Shown here: one piece after another, positions 1-5,744 of the stretch | Position numbering within the stretch: the stretch's first letter is position 1 | Layout: every line of letters begins with the position of its first letter | Origin: a candidate division TA06 bacterium SM23_40 | GTDB lineage: Bacteria > LJUI01 > SM1-40 | Assembly: GCA_001303705.1 (NCBI GenBank) | Contig: LJUI01000102.1 | Span: 1 to 11,596 of the forward strand | DNA: 11,596 nucleotides | Direction of reading: 5' to 3' | The notes under the pieces: generated by a model | Seen by the model: only the letters and a program-made list of their open reading frames with translations | What the model was told of the DNA's origin: nothing | Database searches by the model: none | Made by a program: the position numbers and the translations under genes

Positions 1-213
1 GCGGCGTGTTAGTTGCGTCTGAAGCGCAGTCTGGAGGTTCCAGTGCCGATCGCGTGGGGAGCACCGATTGGACAACCTCGAAGAGAGGCACTCTGGATAA
101 GATGATCCGGTCGGTCAGCTGCCTGGCTGCGGCTCATCTGAGACCGTCAGTCGAGCGGGCCGCGTCTTCTTCCGGGGATGAGACGCGGCAAGCCGATACC
201 AAAGACTCGGCAT

Positions 214-1134
214 ATGAAGAGACTGCTTCTCAAATCTGATGCATTGCTCTTGCTCACGGCCATCATCTGGGGATTCGCGTTCGTGGCCCAACGTAAGGGA
301 ATGGAGTACGTTGGGCCGTTCACCTTCAACGCCGTTCGTTTTGCATTAGGCAGCGTCTTCCTGATTCCCTTTCTGGTGGGGCGACGGCGCAGGCGTGCGC
401 GCGGCGGGGACGGTCCGCCGTTCATCGCGAAGGTCGCCCTGTCGGGTTGCGGTCTGGCCGGAGTCGCGCTCTTCATGGGCGCATCCCTGCAGCAGACCGG
501 CATAGTCTACACGACAGCGGGGAAGGCCGGGTTCATTACCGGGATCTATGTCATCATCGTGCCGATCCTGGGCTTCTTCATTGGGCAGCGTTCCGGCATC
601 GGGACCTGGATCGGCGCTTGTTGTGCGGTAGTGGGTCTTCACTTCCTGAGTCTGAGTGGCAGGTTCTCCTTTTCCCACGGCGATCTGCTGGTCCTCGGCG
701 GGGCGTTCTTCTGGGCCGCTCACGTCCTCATCATCGGATGGCTCACGTCCTGGGTTGCCCCGCTCGTATTGGCGTTCCTTCAGTATGCAGCCTGCGCAGC
801 GCTGAGCTTCATGGCGGCAATGCTCGTCGAGGCGATCTCCGCCGAGGCACTGCTCCGGGCGGCCGTACCGATTCTCTACGGGGGAGTTCTCTCCACAGGG
901 ATCGCCTACACCCTGCAGGTAGTGGCGCAGCGAACTGCTCATCCATCGCATGCGGCGATCATTCTGAGCCTCGAGGCCGTCTTCGCTGCGCTGGGCGGCT
1001 GGCTGCTGCTCGATGAGACGCTGCCGCTCCGGGGGTGGTTCGGCTGCGCACTCATTCTCGCGGGGATATTCGCCTCCGAGCTCACCCACAGGGGAAAATT
1101 GAGGGGTGGCTCCGTCAGAGCGATCTCGACCTAG
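214..1134 (+). CDS. EamA/DMT-family inner-membrane transporter
   Basis: The 306-residue product is almost entirely hydrophobic, with about ten membrane segments in two halves, the layout and length of the EamA (drug/metabolite transporter, RhaT-like) family. The first half opens with the helix around IIWGFAFVAQR (residues 17-27), a common EamA start. The second half ends with the typical LEAVFAALGGWLLLDETL stretch (about residues 265-282) and a last helix. A short basic loop (RRRRRAR, near residue 60) is probably cytoplasmic by the positive-inside rule. The substrate cannot be told from sequence; relatives export amino acids, metabolites or drugs. I chose ATG 214 because the protein then begins MKRLLLKSD directly before the first helix; an in-frame ATG at 178 would add 12 polar residues, and neither start has a convincing Shine-Dalgarno site. 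The next gene begins 48 nt downstream on the same strand, so co-transcription is possible. Family assignment is firm, function open. Confidence 0.88.
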   Translation: MKRLLLKSDALLLLTAIIWGFAFVAQRKGMEYVGPFTFNAVRFALGSVFLIPFLVGRRRRRARGGDGPPFIAKVALSGCGLAGVALFMGASLQQTGIVYTTAGKAGFITGIYVIIVPILGFFIGQRSGIGTWIGACCAVVGLHFLSLSGRFSFSHGDLLVLGGAFFWAAHVLIIGWLTSWVAPLVLAFLQYAACAALSFMAAMLVEAISAEALLRAAVPILYGGVLSTGIAYTLQVVAQRTAHPSHAAIILSLEAVFAALGGWLLLDETLPLRGWFGCALILAGIFASELTHRGKLRGGSVRAIST

Positions 1135-1182
1135 CCCGGCCGGATCCATAGGGAGGTTAGTCAGCCGAGAGGAGAGAGAATG

Positions 1183-1377
1183 ATGCCGACGGTCGTGGTA
1201 GATGGCCCGCCGATGAAGAGCATCGAGCAGAAGCGAACAATGGTACAGCGGCTCACAGATGCCGCGGCCGAGGTCTATGGGTACGACAAGATGAAGATCT
1301 CGGTGATCATTCGCGAGAACCCGCCTGAGAACGTCGGGAGAGGCGGTCGCCTGATAGCCGATCTGCGCGGGGAATAG
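1183..1377 (+). CDS. 4-oxalocrotonate tautomerase-like small protein
   Basis: A 64-residue protein of the 4-OT/tautomerase superfamily, whose members are about 62 residues long, form oligomers and use an N-terminal proline as catalytic base. The second ATG (1183) gives a protein beginning Met-Pro, so Met removal would expose Pro1; ATG 1180 would bury it. A GGAG at 1171-1174 stands 8 nt before ATG 1183. The family pattern is visible: beta strand PTVVVDGPP, then EQKRTMVQRLTDAAAEV helix, then KISVIIRENPPENVGRGG, like the usual V.I.E....NWG.GG. Aligned without gaps to the classical 4-OT enzyme as I recall it, Pro1 is kept but Arg11 is Lys, Arg39 is Ser and Phe50 is Val, so the catecholic meta-cleavage activity is unlikely and the real substrate is unknown. 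It probably belongs to the same transcript as the upstream transporter; no catabolic genes are nearby. Confidence 0.85.
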   Translation: MPTVVVDGPPMKSIEQKRTMVQRLTDAAAEVYGYDKMKISVIIRENPPENVGRGGRLIADLRGE

Positions 1378-1413
1378 CGTGTCCCCCGCGGTCCGAGAAC
1401 CGTCGGGCCGGGC

Positions 1414-1445
1414 CCGCTGGGGGGGGTAGCCAGCGGTATTGTTCG
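1414..1445 (+). terminator. possible weak intrinsic terminator after the tautomerase gene
   Basis: A perfect 7-bp stem, CCGCTGG (1414-1420) with CCAGCGG (1430-1436), encloses a 9-nt G-rich loop and is followed by TATTGTT. The T run is interrupted, so termination may be weak. Its place 36 nt after the tautomerase stop, ahead of the next promoter candidate, fits a transcription boundary. Confidence 0.4.
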
Positions 1446-1522
1446 CGGTTATGGGAACCGGAGGCCGTTTCCTGCGTCGGAAAGGTGGGAGAGCCACCAT
1501 AGAGACATGGGTGCTTTTGTCC

Positions 1523-1551
1523 TTGCGCCTCGTTGTCTCACGTAGTATAGT
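1523..1551 (+). promoter_or_regulatory. candidate sigma70-type promoter for the pilO-like operon
   Basis: TTGCGC (1523-1528) and TATAGT (1546-1551) are separated by exactly 17 nt in a small AT-richer patch of an otherwise GC-rich gap. The -10 box matches consensus at 5 of 6 positions, the -35 box at 3 of 6. A start near 1558 would leave a leader of about 64 nt before ATG 1622. The 1378-1621 gap holds nothing else recognisable except the hairpin at 1414-1436. Confidence 0.4.
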
Positions 1552-1621
1552 ACGAGAGTGGCAGAGTGATCTGGCCCTCCGGCGAACGCAATTGGGATTC
1601 GTTGGCGAAGGAGACTCGGTG

Positions 1622-2185
1622 ATGCAACTCGATAGGCCGGTCGGCGATATGTTGCGGGCCAACGTCTGGGTCGTCAGCGTGACGATTGCGGTCATTGTGA
1701 TCACAGCGCTCGTCCTGGGACTGGTCGTCATGCCGATGGCCGTGTCGATCGGGCAGACGAGGCGTGAGCTCGCTTCCGGGGCGTACGATCTGGAGATGTG
1801 GCGACGCAAGGTTGCCCGCCGGGCCCAGCTGCATTCGGAGAATCTGGAGCTGTCGCGCCGCGCTGAGAGCATGGGAGCGATGGTGGAGCGGGGCGAAGAG
1901 CCTTCCCATCTCCTCGATACGCTCATAGCGGCGGCCGCGAAGAGCGGTATAGACTTCATCTCCATCGTTCCGTCGGAGATCGTCGACCACGGCAAGTACC
2001 GGGAATTCCCCATGGAGATCGAGGTGCGGGCGCGGTTTCACAATCTCGGGCAGTTCGTCAACGAGATCGAGCGGTCGAGCACGACTATCACGGTCGTAGG
2101 TTTGAGCATAGGGACTTCCGAGGCAGGGACGAGACAGGGATTGCTGAACATTAGTCTGGAGGCTGTCGCCTATCTGGTCAACTGA
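1622..2185 (+). CDS. pilO: PilO/GspM-like inner-membrane alignment-complex protein
   Basis: The 187-residue protein has the PilO layout: a short cytoplasmic N-terminus, one membrane helix (about residues 15-40), a periplasmic helical or coiled-coil stretch rich in Arg, Glu and Leu (about 45-90), and a C-terminal ferredoxin-like domain (about 95-187). In that domain, FPMEIEVRARFHNLGQFVNEIE (around 129-150) followed by a VVGLSIG strand matches the usual PilO pattern in which a strand leads to F....l..lE. PilO pairs with PilN and links the cytoplasmic PilM ring to PilP and the secretin; GspM does the same in type II secretion. ATG 1622 is chosen because GAAGGAGA at about 1605-1613 lies 8-9 nt before it and the membrane helix then starts near residue 15; an in-frame extension back to 1439 is compositionally unlike the rest. 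Its usual upstream partner PilN is not adjacent here but fused to PilM about 6.5 kb away. Confidence 0.8.
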   Translation: MQLDRPVGDMLRANVWVVSVTIAVIVITALVLGLVVMPMAVSIGQTRRELASGAYDLEMWRRKVARRAQLHSENLELSRRAESMGAMVERGEEPSHLLDTLIAAAAKSGIDFISIVPSEIVDHGKYREFPMEIEVRARFHNLGQFVNEIERSSTTITVVGLSIGTSEAGTRQGLLNISLEAVAYLVN

Positions 2186-2259
2186 ATCTGCTGCAGGTGG
2201 AAAGTGCGACGTCTTCCTGCCTCAGGATCTAGATGAGGTTCGGATCTCTCCGATGTTGT

Positions 2260-2265
2260 GGAGGT
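2260..2265 (+). promoter_or_regulatory. ribosome binding site deciding a GTG start (pilP-like gene)
   Basis: GGAGGT lies 9 nt before GTG 2275. It is the best Shine-Dalgarno match in this region and favours GTG 2275 over the in-frame ATG 2233, which has only AGGA at 5 nt. Confidence 0.65.
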
Positions 2266-2274
2266 GCTGGCAAA

Positions 2275-2763
2275 GTGAATTGGTCAGAGAGACTTCCACG
2301 GGGCGTGAAGCCGATTTTGATCGCGCTCATCATCATGGGCGTTACTCTGGTCTGGGCACACAATCTCGTTCTGTTGACCAGGATCGTGATGGTGTCAAGA
2401 GCGTGGCGACCTGAGATATTCACCACGCCGTCTATAGTGATGCCTGAGGATGAGACCGGCATCTCATCGTTGTACGCAGCAGCTGACTCAGGATTTGTAT
2501 ACGAACCGTCGTTCCGGGATCCATTCTCCGTTTCAGGGAGCTTCGGTGGCGGATCTGACGAACGACAGGCTGCGCTTACACTCAAAGGCGTACTGTGGAG
2601 CCCGACTCGTCCCCTCGCCGTTGTCGAGGATGCAACTGGCACCTCCTACCGCGTCGAAGAGGGTGACCCGCTGGGTGAGGCCAGGGTAGTTTCGATACTC
2701 GTCGATGGCATCGTCCTCGACAAAGGAGGGGGCGAGGAGCTACTGAAGGTCTGGGAACAGTAG
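2275..2763 (+). CDS. pilP: PilP/GspC-like protein with N-terminal membrane anchor
   Basis: A 162-residue protein with one membrane helix (about residues 12-36), a variable linker, a conserved RDPF motif (81-84) and a C-terminal beta-domain (about 99-161) with the pattern LKGVLW...A.VED..G.SYRVEEGDPLG...V..I..DGIVL. That is the homology-region fold shared by PilP and GspC, which binds the N0 domain of the secretin. Classical PilP is a lipoprotein; this one has no lipobox and is held by a membrane helix, as GspC is. The start is GTG 2275 because of a GGAGGT 9 nt upstream; ATG 2233 would add 14 residues. The gene follows the PilO-like gene by 89 nt and its stop is separated by one base from the next start, so it is in the same operon and probably translationally coupled. 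The partner is presumably the secretin encoded on the opposite strand at 8309-6519. Confidence 0.8.
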   Translation: MNWSERLPRGVKPILIALIIMGVTLVWAHNLVLLTRIVMVSRAWRPEIFTTPSIVMPEDETGISSLYAAADSGFVYEPSFRDPFSVSGSFGGGSDERQAALTLKGVLWSPTRPLAVVEDATGTSYRVEEGDPLGEARVVSILVDGIVLDKGGGEELLKVWEQ

Positions 2764-2764
2764 G

Positions 2765-4276
2765 ATGTTGGTCGTATCTCCAAATAGAAGGTGCAGAAAG
2801 GGCGAGCAGGGTGCTGCATTGATCATTACGGTCCTGATCGCCTTCATCGTCTTTCTGCTTGTCGCTTCCTGGCTCATTACGACGACCCGCCGTCTCCGGC
2901 TCATCTCACTGGAGCGGGATCGCCTCCAGGCGTTCTATACTGCGGAGGCGGGCATCAACAAGGCGCTGTGGTACCTGAAGGGAAATGGCGACCGGAATGC
3001 GAGCTGGCGGACGCAGGACGAAGAGGGCGAGGAGGAACCGGTAGAGGATACACTCTTCGTCGGGCGGGCGGATGTCGCAAGGCTTTCTGTTCAGGACCGG
3101 GGCGCCTTCCTGGGCATCACCTCGCGCGGGAGGGCTCGTTGGGCGACCAAAGAGGTGAGCGTGACAATGGGGACCGAACTCTCCGGCGTATTCGGACCTG
3201 CCGTCACCGTGGCGTCACAGACTGCGCTGGTTCTCGATGCGGGGACCGAGATCGTGGGAAACTTTCAGGCACGGGTGCCTCCTGTCGAGATGGGTGGCCG
3301 GATCGAGGGGAAAAAGCGGATTGATGGTAACGTGGCTCTTCCTCCGTTTGATTCCTCTTCGCTCACCAGCACCGCTGAGAAGTTTCGCGCGATGCTGGGG
3401 GATGCAAGCCTTGCTGATGAGGAACTTTTCTCGCCCCAGATATTCGACGAGCGCAACCTGCCCGATTTCGCCGGCGGCAAGACCATCTATGTGAACGATC
3501 TCGTCCTTATCGAAGGGGGGGAGCCTGATGCCCCGCTCATCATCAAGGGTCCTGGGACGATCATCAGCATCAATGAAATACAGGTCTCCGGAACCGTGAG
3601 ATTGCTCGATCAGGTAACGCTCGTGGCGCAGGACGAAGTTCGGTTGCTGGAATCCGCGGAGTTGTACGACGGCATGATATACGCCGGCCGGAAGATCGGA
3701 ATCAGGGAGGAATCGCAATTCCGTGGTCAAGCTCTCACCCCGGGCAAGATAGTCGTTGGCGAGGAGGCCACCGTCCATTCTCCCAGCGTGCTGTTCGCAG
3801 GCGGTGGTGGGGATGGGCAGAGGGAGGGGCGCATCGTCGTCGACGGAGATGCGATCGTAACTGCATCGCTCCTGGCTATGCAGGCTAGTTCTGGCGGGGG
3901 CATGTTCCAGGGGAGTCAGGCACGCGGAGGGGCCGGGCGCGGGACCAGCTGGGCGGCCAGCAGAGGAGGACAGCCCGGCACATCCCGGCAGGCGGAGGAG
4001 GAGGAGGCGACGATCTACATCGGGGAAGACGCGCTCGTCAGAGGTCTTGTCTACACCCCGGCGTCGGCCGAGATACGGGGAACGGTCAGGGGTGCAGTGG
4101 CCATCGGGGAGTTCTATAGCAAGGCGCTATCTTCAACACCAGGTCATCCCATGGCGTCGACGAACCGAGTGGTGGGAGCAACGATCGATCGAGGGGGACT
4201 TCCTGCGGACTTTGTCGCGCCATTCGGGTTCGCTGGTTCTCAAACCCTGAGACTCGTCTCATGGATCGAACTGTAG
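2765..4276 (+). CDS. PilX/GspK-like pseudopilin with beta-helix (bactofilin-like) domain
   Basis: The 503-residue protein starts with a basic leader and QGAALIITVLIAFIVFLLVASW, then ...RDRLQAFYTAEAGINKALWYL (to residue 71), the hallmark of PilX/GspK minor pilins. The expected cleavage is after Gly16. The +5 residue of the mature protein is Ile, not Glu, as in GspK. From about residue 143 to 455 the chain turns into many short beta strands with periodic turns (for example IVGNFQARV, GTIISINEIQVSG, DALVRGLVYTPASAEIRGTVRGAVAIGEFY), which looks like a right-handed beta-helix related to the bactofilin (polymer-forming) fold. A Gly/Ser/Arg-rich low-complexity insert lies at about 375-408. Inferred role: first or tip subunit of a pseudopilus or pilus, exposing the beta-helix outside. 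ATG 2765 follows the previous stop by one base; the Shine-Dalgarno is poor, so coupled translation is likely. Leader and PilX-type N-terminus are certain, beta-helix is judged by eye. Confidence 0.78.
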   Translation: MLVVSPNRRCRKGEQGAALIITVLIAFIVFLLVASWLITTTRRLRLISLERDRLQAFYTAEAGINKALWYLKGNGDRNASWRTQDEEGEEEPVEDTLFVGRADVARLSVQDRGAFLGITSRGRARWATKEVSVTMGTELSGVFGPAVTVASQTALVLDAGTEIVGNFQARVPPVEMGGRIEGKKRIDGNVALPPFDSSSLTSTAEKFRAMLGDASLADEELFSPQIFDERNLPDFAGGKTIYVNDLVLIEGGEPDAPLIIKGPGTIISINEIQVSGTVRLLDQVTLVAQDEVRLLESAELYDGMIYAGRKIGIREESQFRGQALTPGKIVVGEEATVHSPSVLFAGGGGDGQREGRIVVDGDAIVTASLLAMQASSGGGMFQGSQARGGAGRGTSWAASRGGQPGTSRQAEEEEATIYIGEDALVRGLVYTPASAEIRGTVRGAVAIGEFYSKALSSTPGHPMASTNRVVGATIDRGGLPADFVAPFGFAGSQTLRLVSWIEL

Positions 4277-4293
4277 CAATGAGAGGTGGGGCA

Positions 4294-4950
4294 ATGCTGA
4301 GGCAGAGAGGGCGGAGGAGTCGTGCGGACGGAGTTCGCGGATTCACACTCGTCGAGCTTCTTGTGGCGATCTCTATCATCGGCATCTTGCTCCTTCCGCT
4401 GCTCAACGTGTTGAGCAGACAGGTGAGGACGGAGAGGGATCTGAGGGACATGCAGATCGCGCTTGCCCTGGCGCAGGATGCAATGGAGCAGATGCAGAAT
4501 CTTCCGATGCGGGAAGATGAACTGAAGGATCGCGAATTCTTTATCGAGCTCCAGGGCACCACGTGGCGCATCGTTCGTGATGTGATCGACGGGGAAGAGG
4601 AGGACGAACCGCTCGACGGTACCGACCCCCTCGAGATCTGGATCCAGGTATACAAAGGAGAGAGTCCCACGGCCATTGCAGAGCTGGCGATGCTGAAGGA
4701 GGACTGGCAGGGGAGCTTCGGCGGAGCGATTGCCCAGATGGGAGGTGCAGGGGGACCCGGGGGCGCCGGCGGGTTCGGGACGACGTCTAGTCTGGACTGG
4801 GGTGCGGAGGGATGGGGAGAGATGGGCAGCGATTGGGGGAGCGGAGGCGACTGGGGTGGCGGCGACTGGGGCGGAGGCGACTGGGGCGGAGGCGACTGGG
4901 GAGAATGGACATTCGATACAACCGGAGGATGGTTTGGAGGCGGGCCGTGA
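4294..4950 (+). CDS. GspI/PilV-like prepilin with Gly-Asp-Trp repeat tail
   Basis: A 218-residue prepilin. The class III leader is short and basic and ends at Gly16; the mature protein begins FTLVELLVAISIIGILLLPLL with Glu at +5, so prepilin peptidase should cleave and methylate it. The sequence after the helix, RDMQIALALAQDAMEQMQNLP (51-71), resembles the ARaLAqakLEqLr segment of GspI/PilV minor pilins. The conserved pilin head is short (to about residue 135). The tail from about 147 is Gly-rich and ends with a DWGGG repeat (about 180-204) encoded by a 15-bp DNA repeat, then WTFDTTGGWFGGGP. The start is ATG 4294, with GAGG at 4283-4286, 7 nt upstream; in-frame ATGs at 4261 (inside the previous gene) and 4279 lack a good site. 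It follows the PilX-like gene by 17 nt and overlaps the next gene by 4 nt. Prepilin status is firm; the I/V class is an inference. Confidence 0.82.
   Translation: MLRQRGRRSRADGVRGFTLVELLVAISIIGILLLPLLNVLSRQVRTERDLRDMQIALALAQDAMEQMQNLPMREDELKDREFFIELQGTTWRIVRDVIDGEEEDEPLDGTDPLEIWIQVYKGESPTAIAELAMLKEDWQGSFGGAIAQMGGAGGPGGAGGFGTTSSLDWGAEGWGEMGSDWGSGGDWGGGDWGGGDWGGGDWGEWTFDTTGGWFGGGP
4831..4904 (+). repeat. 15-bp tandem repeat coding for Gly-Gly-Asp-Trp-Gly
   Basis: Units of the form GGCGACTGGGGYGGM start at 4846, 4861, 4876 and 4891 (the last one incomplete), preceded by a degenerate unit at 4831-4845. The units at 4861 and 4876 are identical. The period is a multiple of three, so copy-number change would lengthen or shorten the tail of the prepilin without a frameshift. 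The same DNA read on the minus strand gives proline-rich open frames that are only shadows. Confidence 0.9.
4936..4940 (+). promoter_or_regulatory. ribosome binding site deciding a GTG start (second prepilin)
   Basis: GGAGG lies 6 nt before GTG 4947, inside the end of the preceding gene. An in-frame ATG at 4929 has GGAGG directly abutting it with no spacer, so it cannot use that site well. Confidence 0.7.
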
Positions 4951-5711
4951 GCACACCTGATCGGCATCGGTCGAGAACTGACGAGCGAGCTGCCGCGAGT
5001 CTCGACTTCCGCAGTGGCTTCACCCTCGTCGAGTTGATGGTGACGATGACCATTTTCGCCATCGTCACATCTATCGTCTATTTCGCCTATGTACAGGCGC
5101 TACGCACGATGACCAAGGGCGAAGAGGCGGCTGATCTGGGGAGTGCGGTCCACGGCCTCGTGAAGACGATCCGGCAGGACCTGCTGCATTCTTCTTATCT
5201 CACGGAGGCTGCCCGGGAATCACTGGGGATCGTCACTTCCGACGGAGAAGAGATCCTCTACGTTCTCCATGACAGCGTGCTTGTCCGAAACGAGGCGCCT
5301 GCGCTCCCGCAGGGGATCATGCTGGACACATTTGCCTTTGCGTTTTATGGCAACGATCTCTCGTTCGATACGGACGGCGACAGCAGCGTTACGCTCGAAG
5401 AGCTCGACCTTGATAGCGACGAGGTATTGAAGCCGGGGGAGATCGAGCGTGTGACACTCGTTGAGGTCTACTTGCAGGCGTCGAAGCACGACCTGTCAAG
5501 GGCGATTACTTCCTCTGTCTATCTCCGGAGTCCGGGCCGCGCGCCAGCCACAGGACTGGCCGATACGAGCGCGTTTCCGGGAGACCGGTTTGGAGAGGGA
5601 ACGCTGTTTGGAGAAGGGACGGTGTTGGGAGAGCGAGAACGGCTGAAGGAGAAGGACCGTCAGAAGCAGAAGGAGAAGGGATTCGGTTTCGACTCGGATA
5701 TCTTCAAGTAG
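4947..5711 (+). CDS. GspJ/PilW-like prepilin with EF-hand-like loop and charged tail
   Basis: A 254-residue prepilin. The leader ends at Gly24 and the mature protein begins FTLVELMVTMTIFAIVTSIVYFAYVQALRTM with Glu at +5. The body (about 60-195) follows the GspJ/PilW plan: a helix containing LVKTIRQDLLHSS, then beta strands including EEILYVLHDSVLVRN and a terminal RVTLVEVYLQASK strand. An insert at 141-152, DTDGDSSVTLEE, has acidic residues at EF-hand positions 1, 3, 5 and 12 and Val at 8, so it could bind calcium; Ser replaces the usual Gly at position 6. The tail (about 214-254) has two FGEGT motifs and a Lys/Glu/Arg-rich stretch. The start is GTG 4947, with GGAGG 6 nt upstream and a 4-base GTGA overlap with the previous stop, a classic sign of coupled translation. 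It is the last gene of this unit; the next gene converges on it 13 nt away. Confidence 0.82.
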   Translation: MSTPDRHRSRTDERAAASLDFRSGFTLVELMVTMTIFAIVTSIVYFAYVQALRTMTKGEEAADLGSAVHGLVKTIRQDLLHSSYLTEAARESLGIVTSDGEEILYVLHDSVLVRNEAPALPQGIMLDTFAFAFYGNDLSFDTDGDSSVTLEELDLDSDEVLKPGEIERVTLVEVYLQASKHDLSRAITSSVYLRSPGRAPATGLADTSAFPGDRFGEGTLFGEGTVLGERERLKEKDRQKQKEKGFGFDSDIFK

Positions 5712-5722
5712 CAGGGACCGTT

Positions 5723-5744
5723 CACTACTGCCATGGCAGGAGTG
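5723..5744. terminator. near-perfect palindrome at the convergent gene junction
   Basis: CACT-A-CTGCCATGGCAG-G-AGTG is a 22-nt palindrome with one mismatched pair (5727/5740). It begins 12 nt past the stop of the second prepilin gene and covers the stop of the opposing lipoprotein gene (5725-5727). It could form a hairpin in either transcript and act as a shared end or stability element. There is no T run on either side, so a factor-independent terminator is not proven. Confidence 0.4.

Noticed and set aside
6-239. 77-codon plus-strand open frame at the left edge
   Set aside because: It has no ribosome binding site, a Ser/Ala/Thr-rich translation without features, and overlaps the transporter start in another frame; bases 1-213 show no gene or clear promoter.
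1439-1621. N-terminal extension of the PilO-like protein from ATG 1439
   Set aside because: It would add 61 residues of Arg/Gly-rich sequence before the membrane helix and covers the promoter candidate; ATG 1622 has a proper ribosome binding site.
346-2013. Long minus-strand open frame of 555 codons
   Set aside because: It runs antisense across the transporter, the tautomerase, the intergenic gap and the PilO-like gene, all of which have clear family signatures; its translation is Arg/Pro/Ser-rich with no recognisable domain, as expected for a GC-rich shadow.
4831-4904. CRISPR-like array
   Set aside because: The repeats are directly adjacent with no spacers and lie in frame in a coding region.
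4086-4967. Minus-strand frame with a Ser-Pro-Pro-Gln repeat
   Set aside because: The repeat is the reverse complement of the Gly-Asp-Trp repeat of the prepilin gene, which has a leader, ribosome binding site and operon context on the plus strand.
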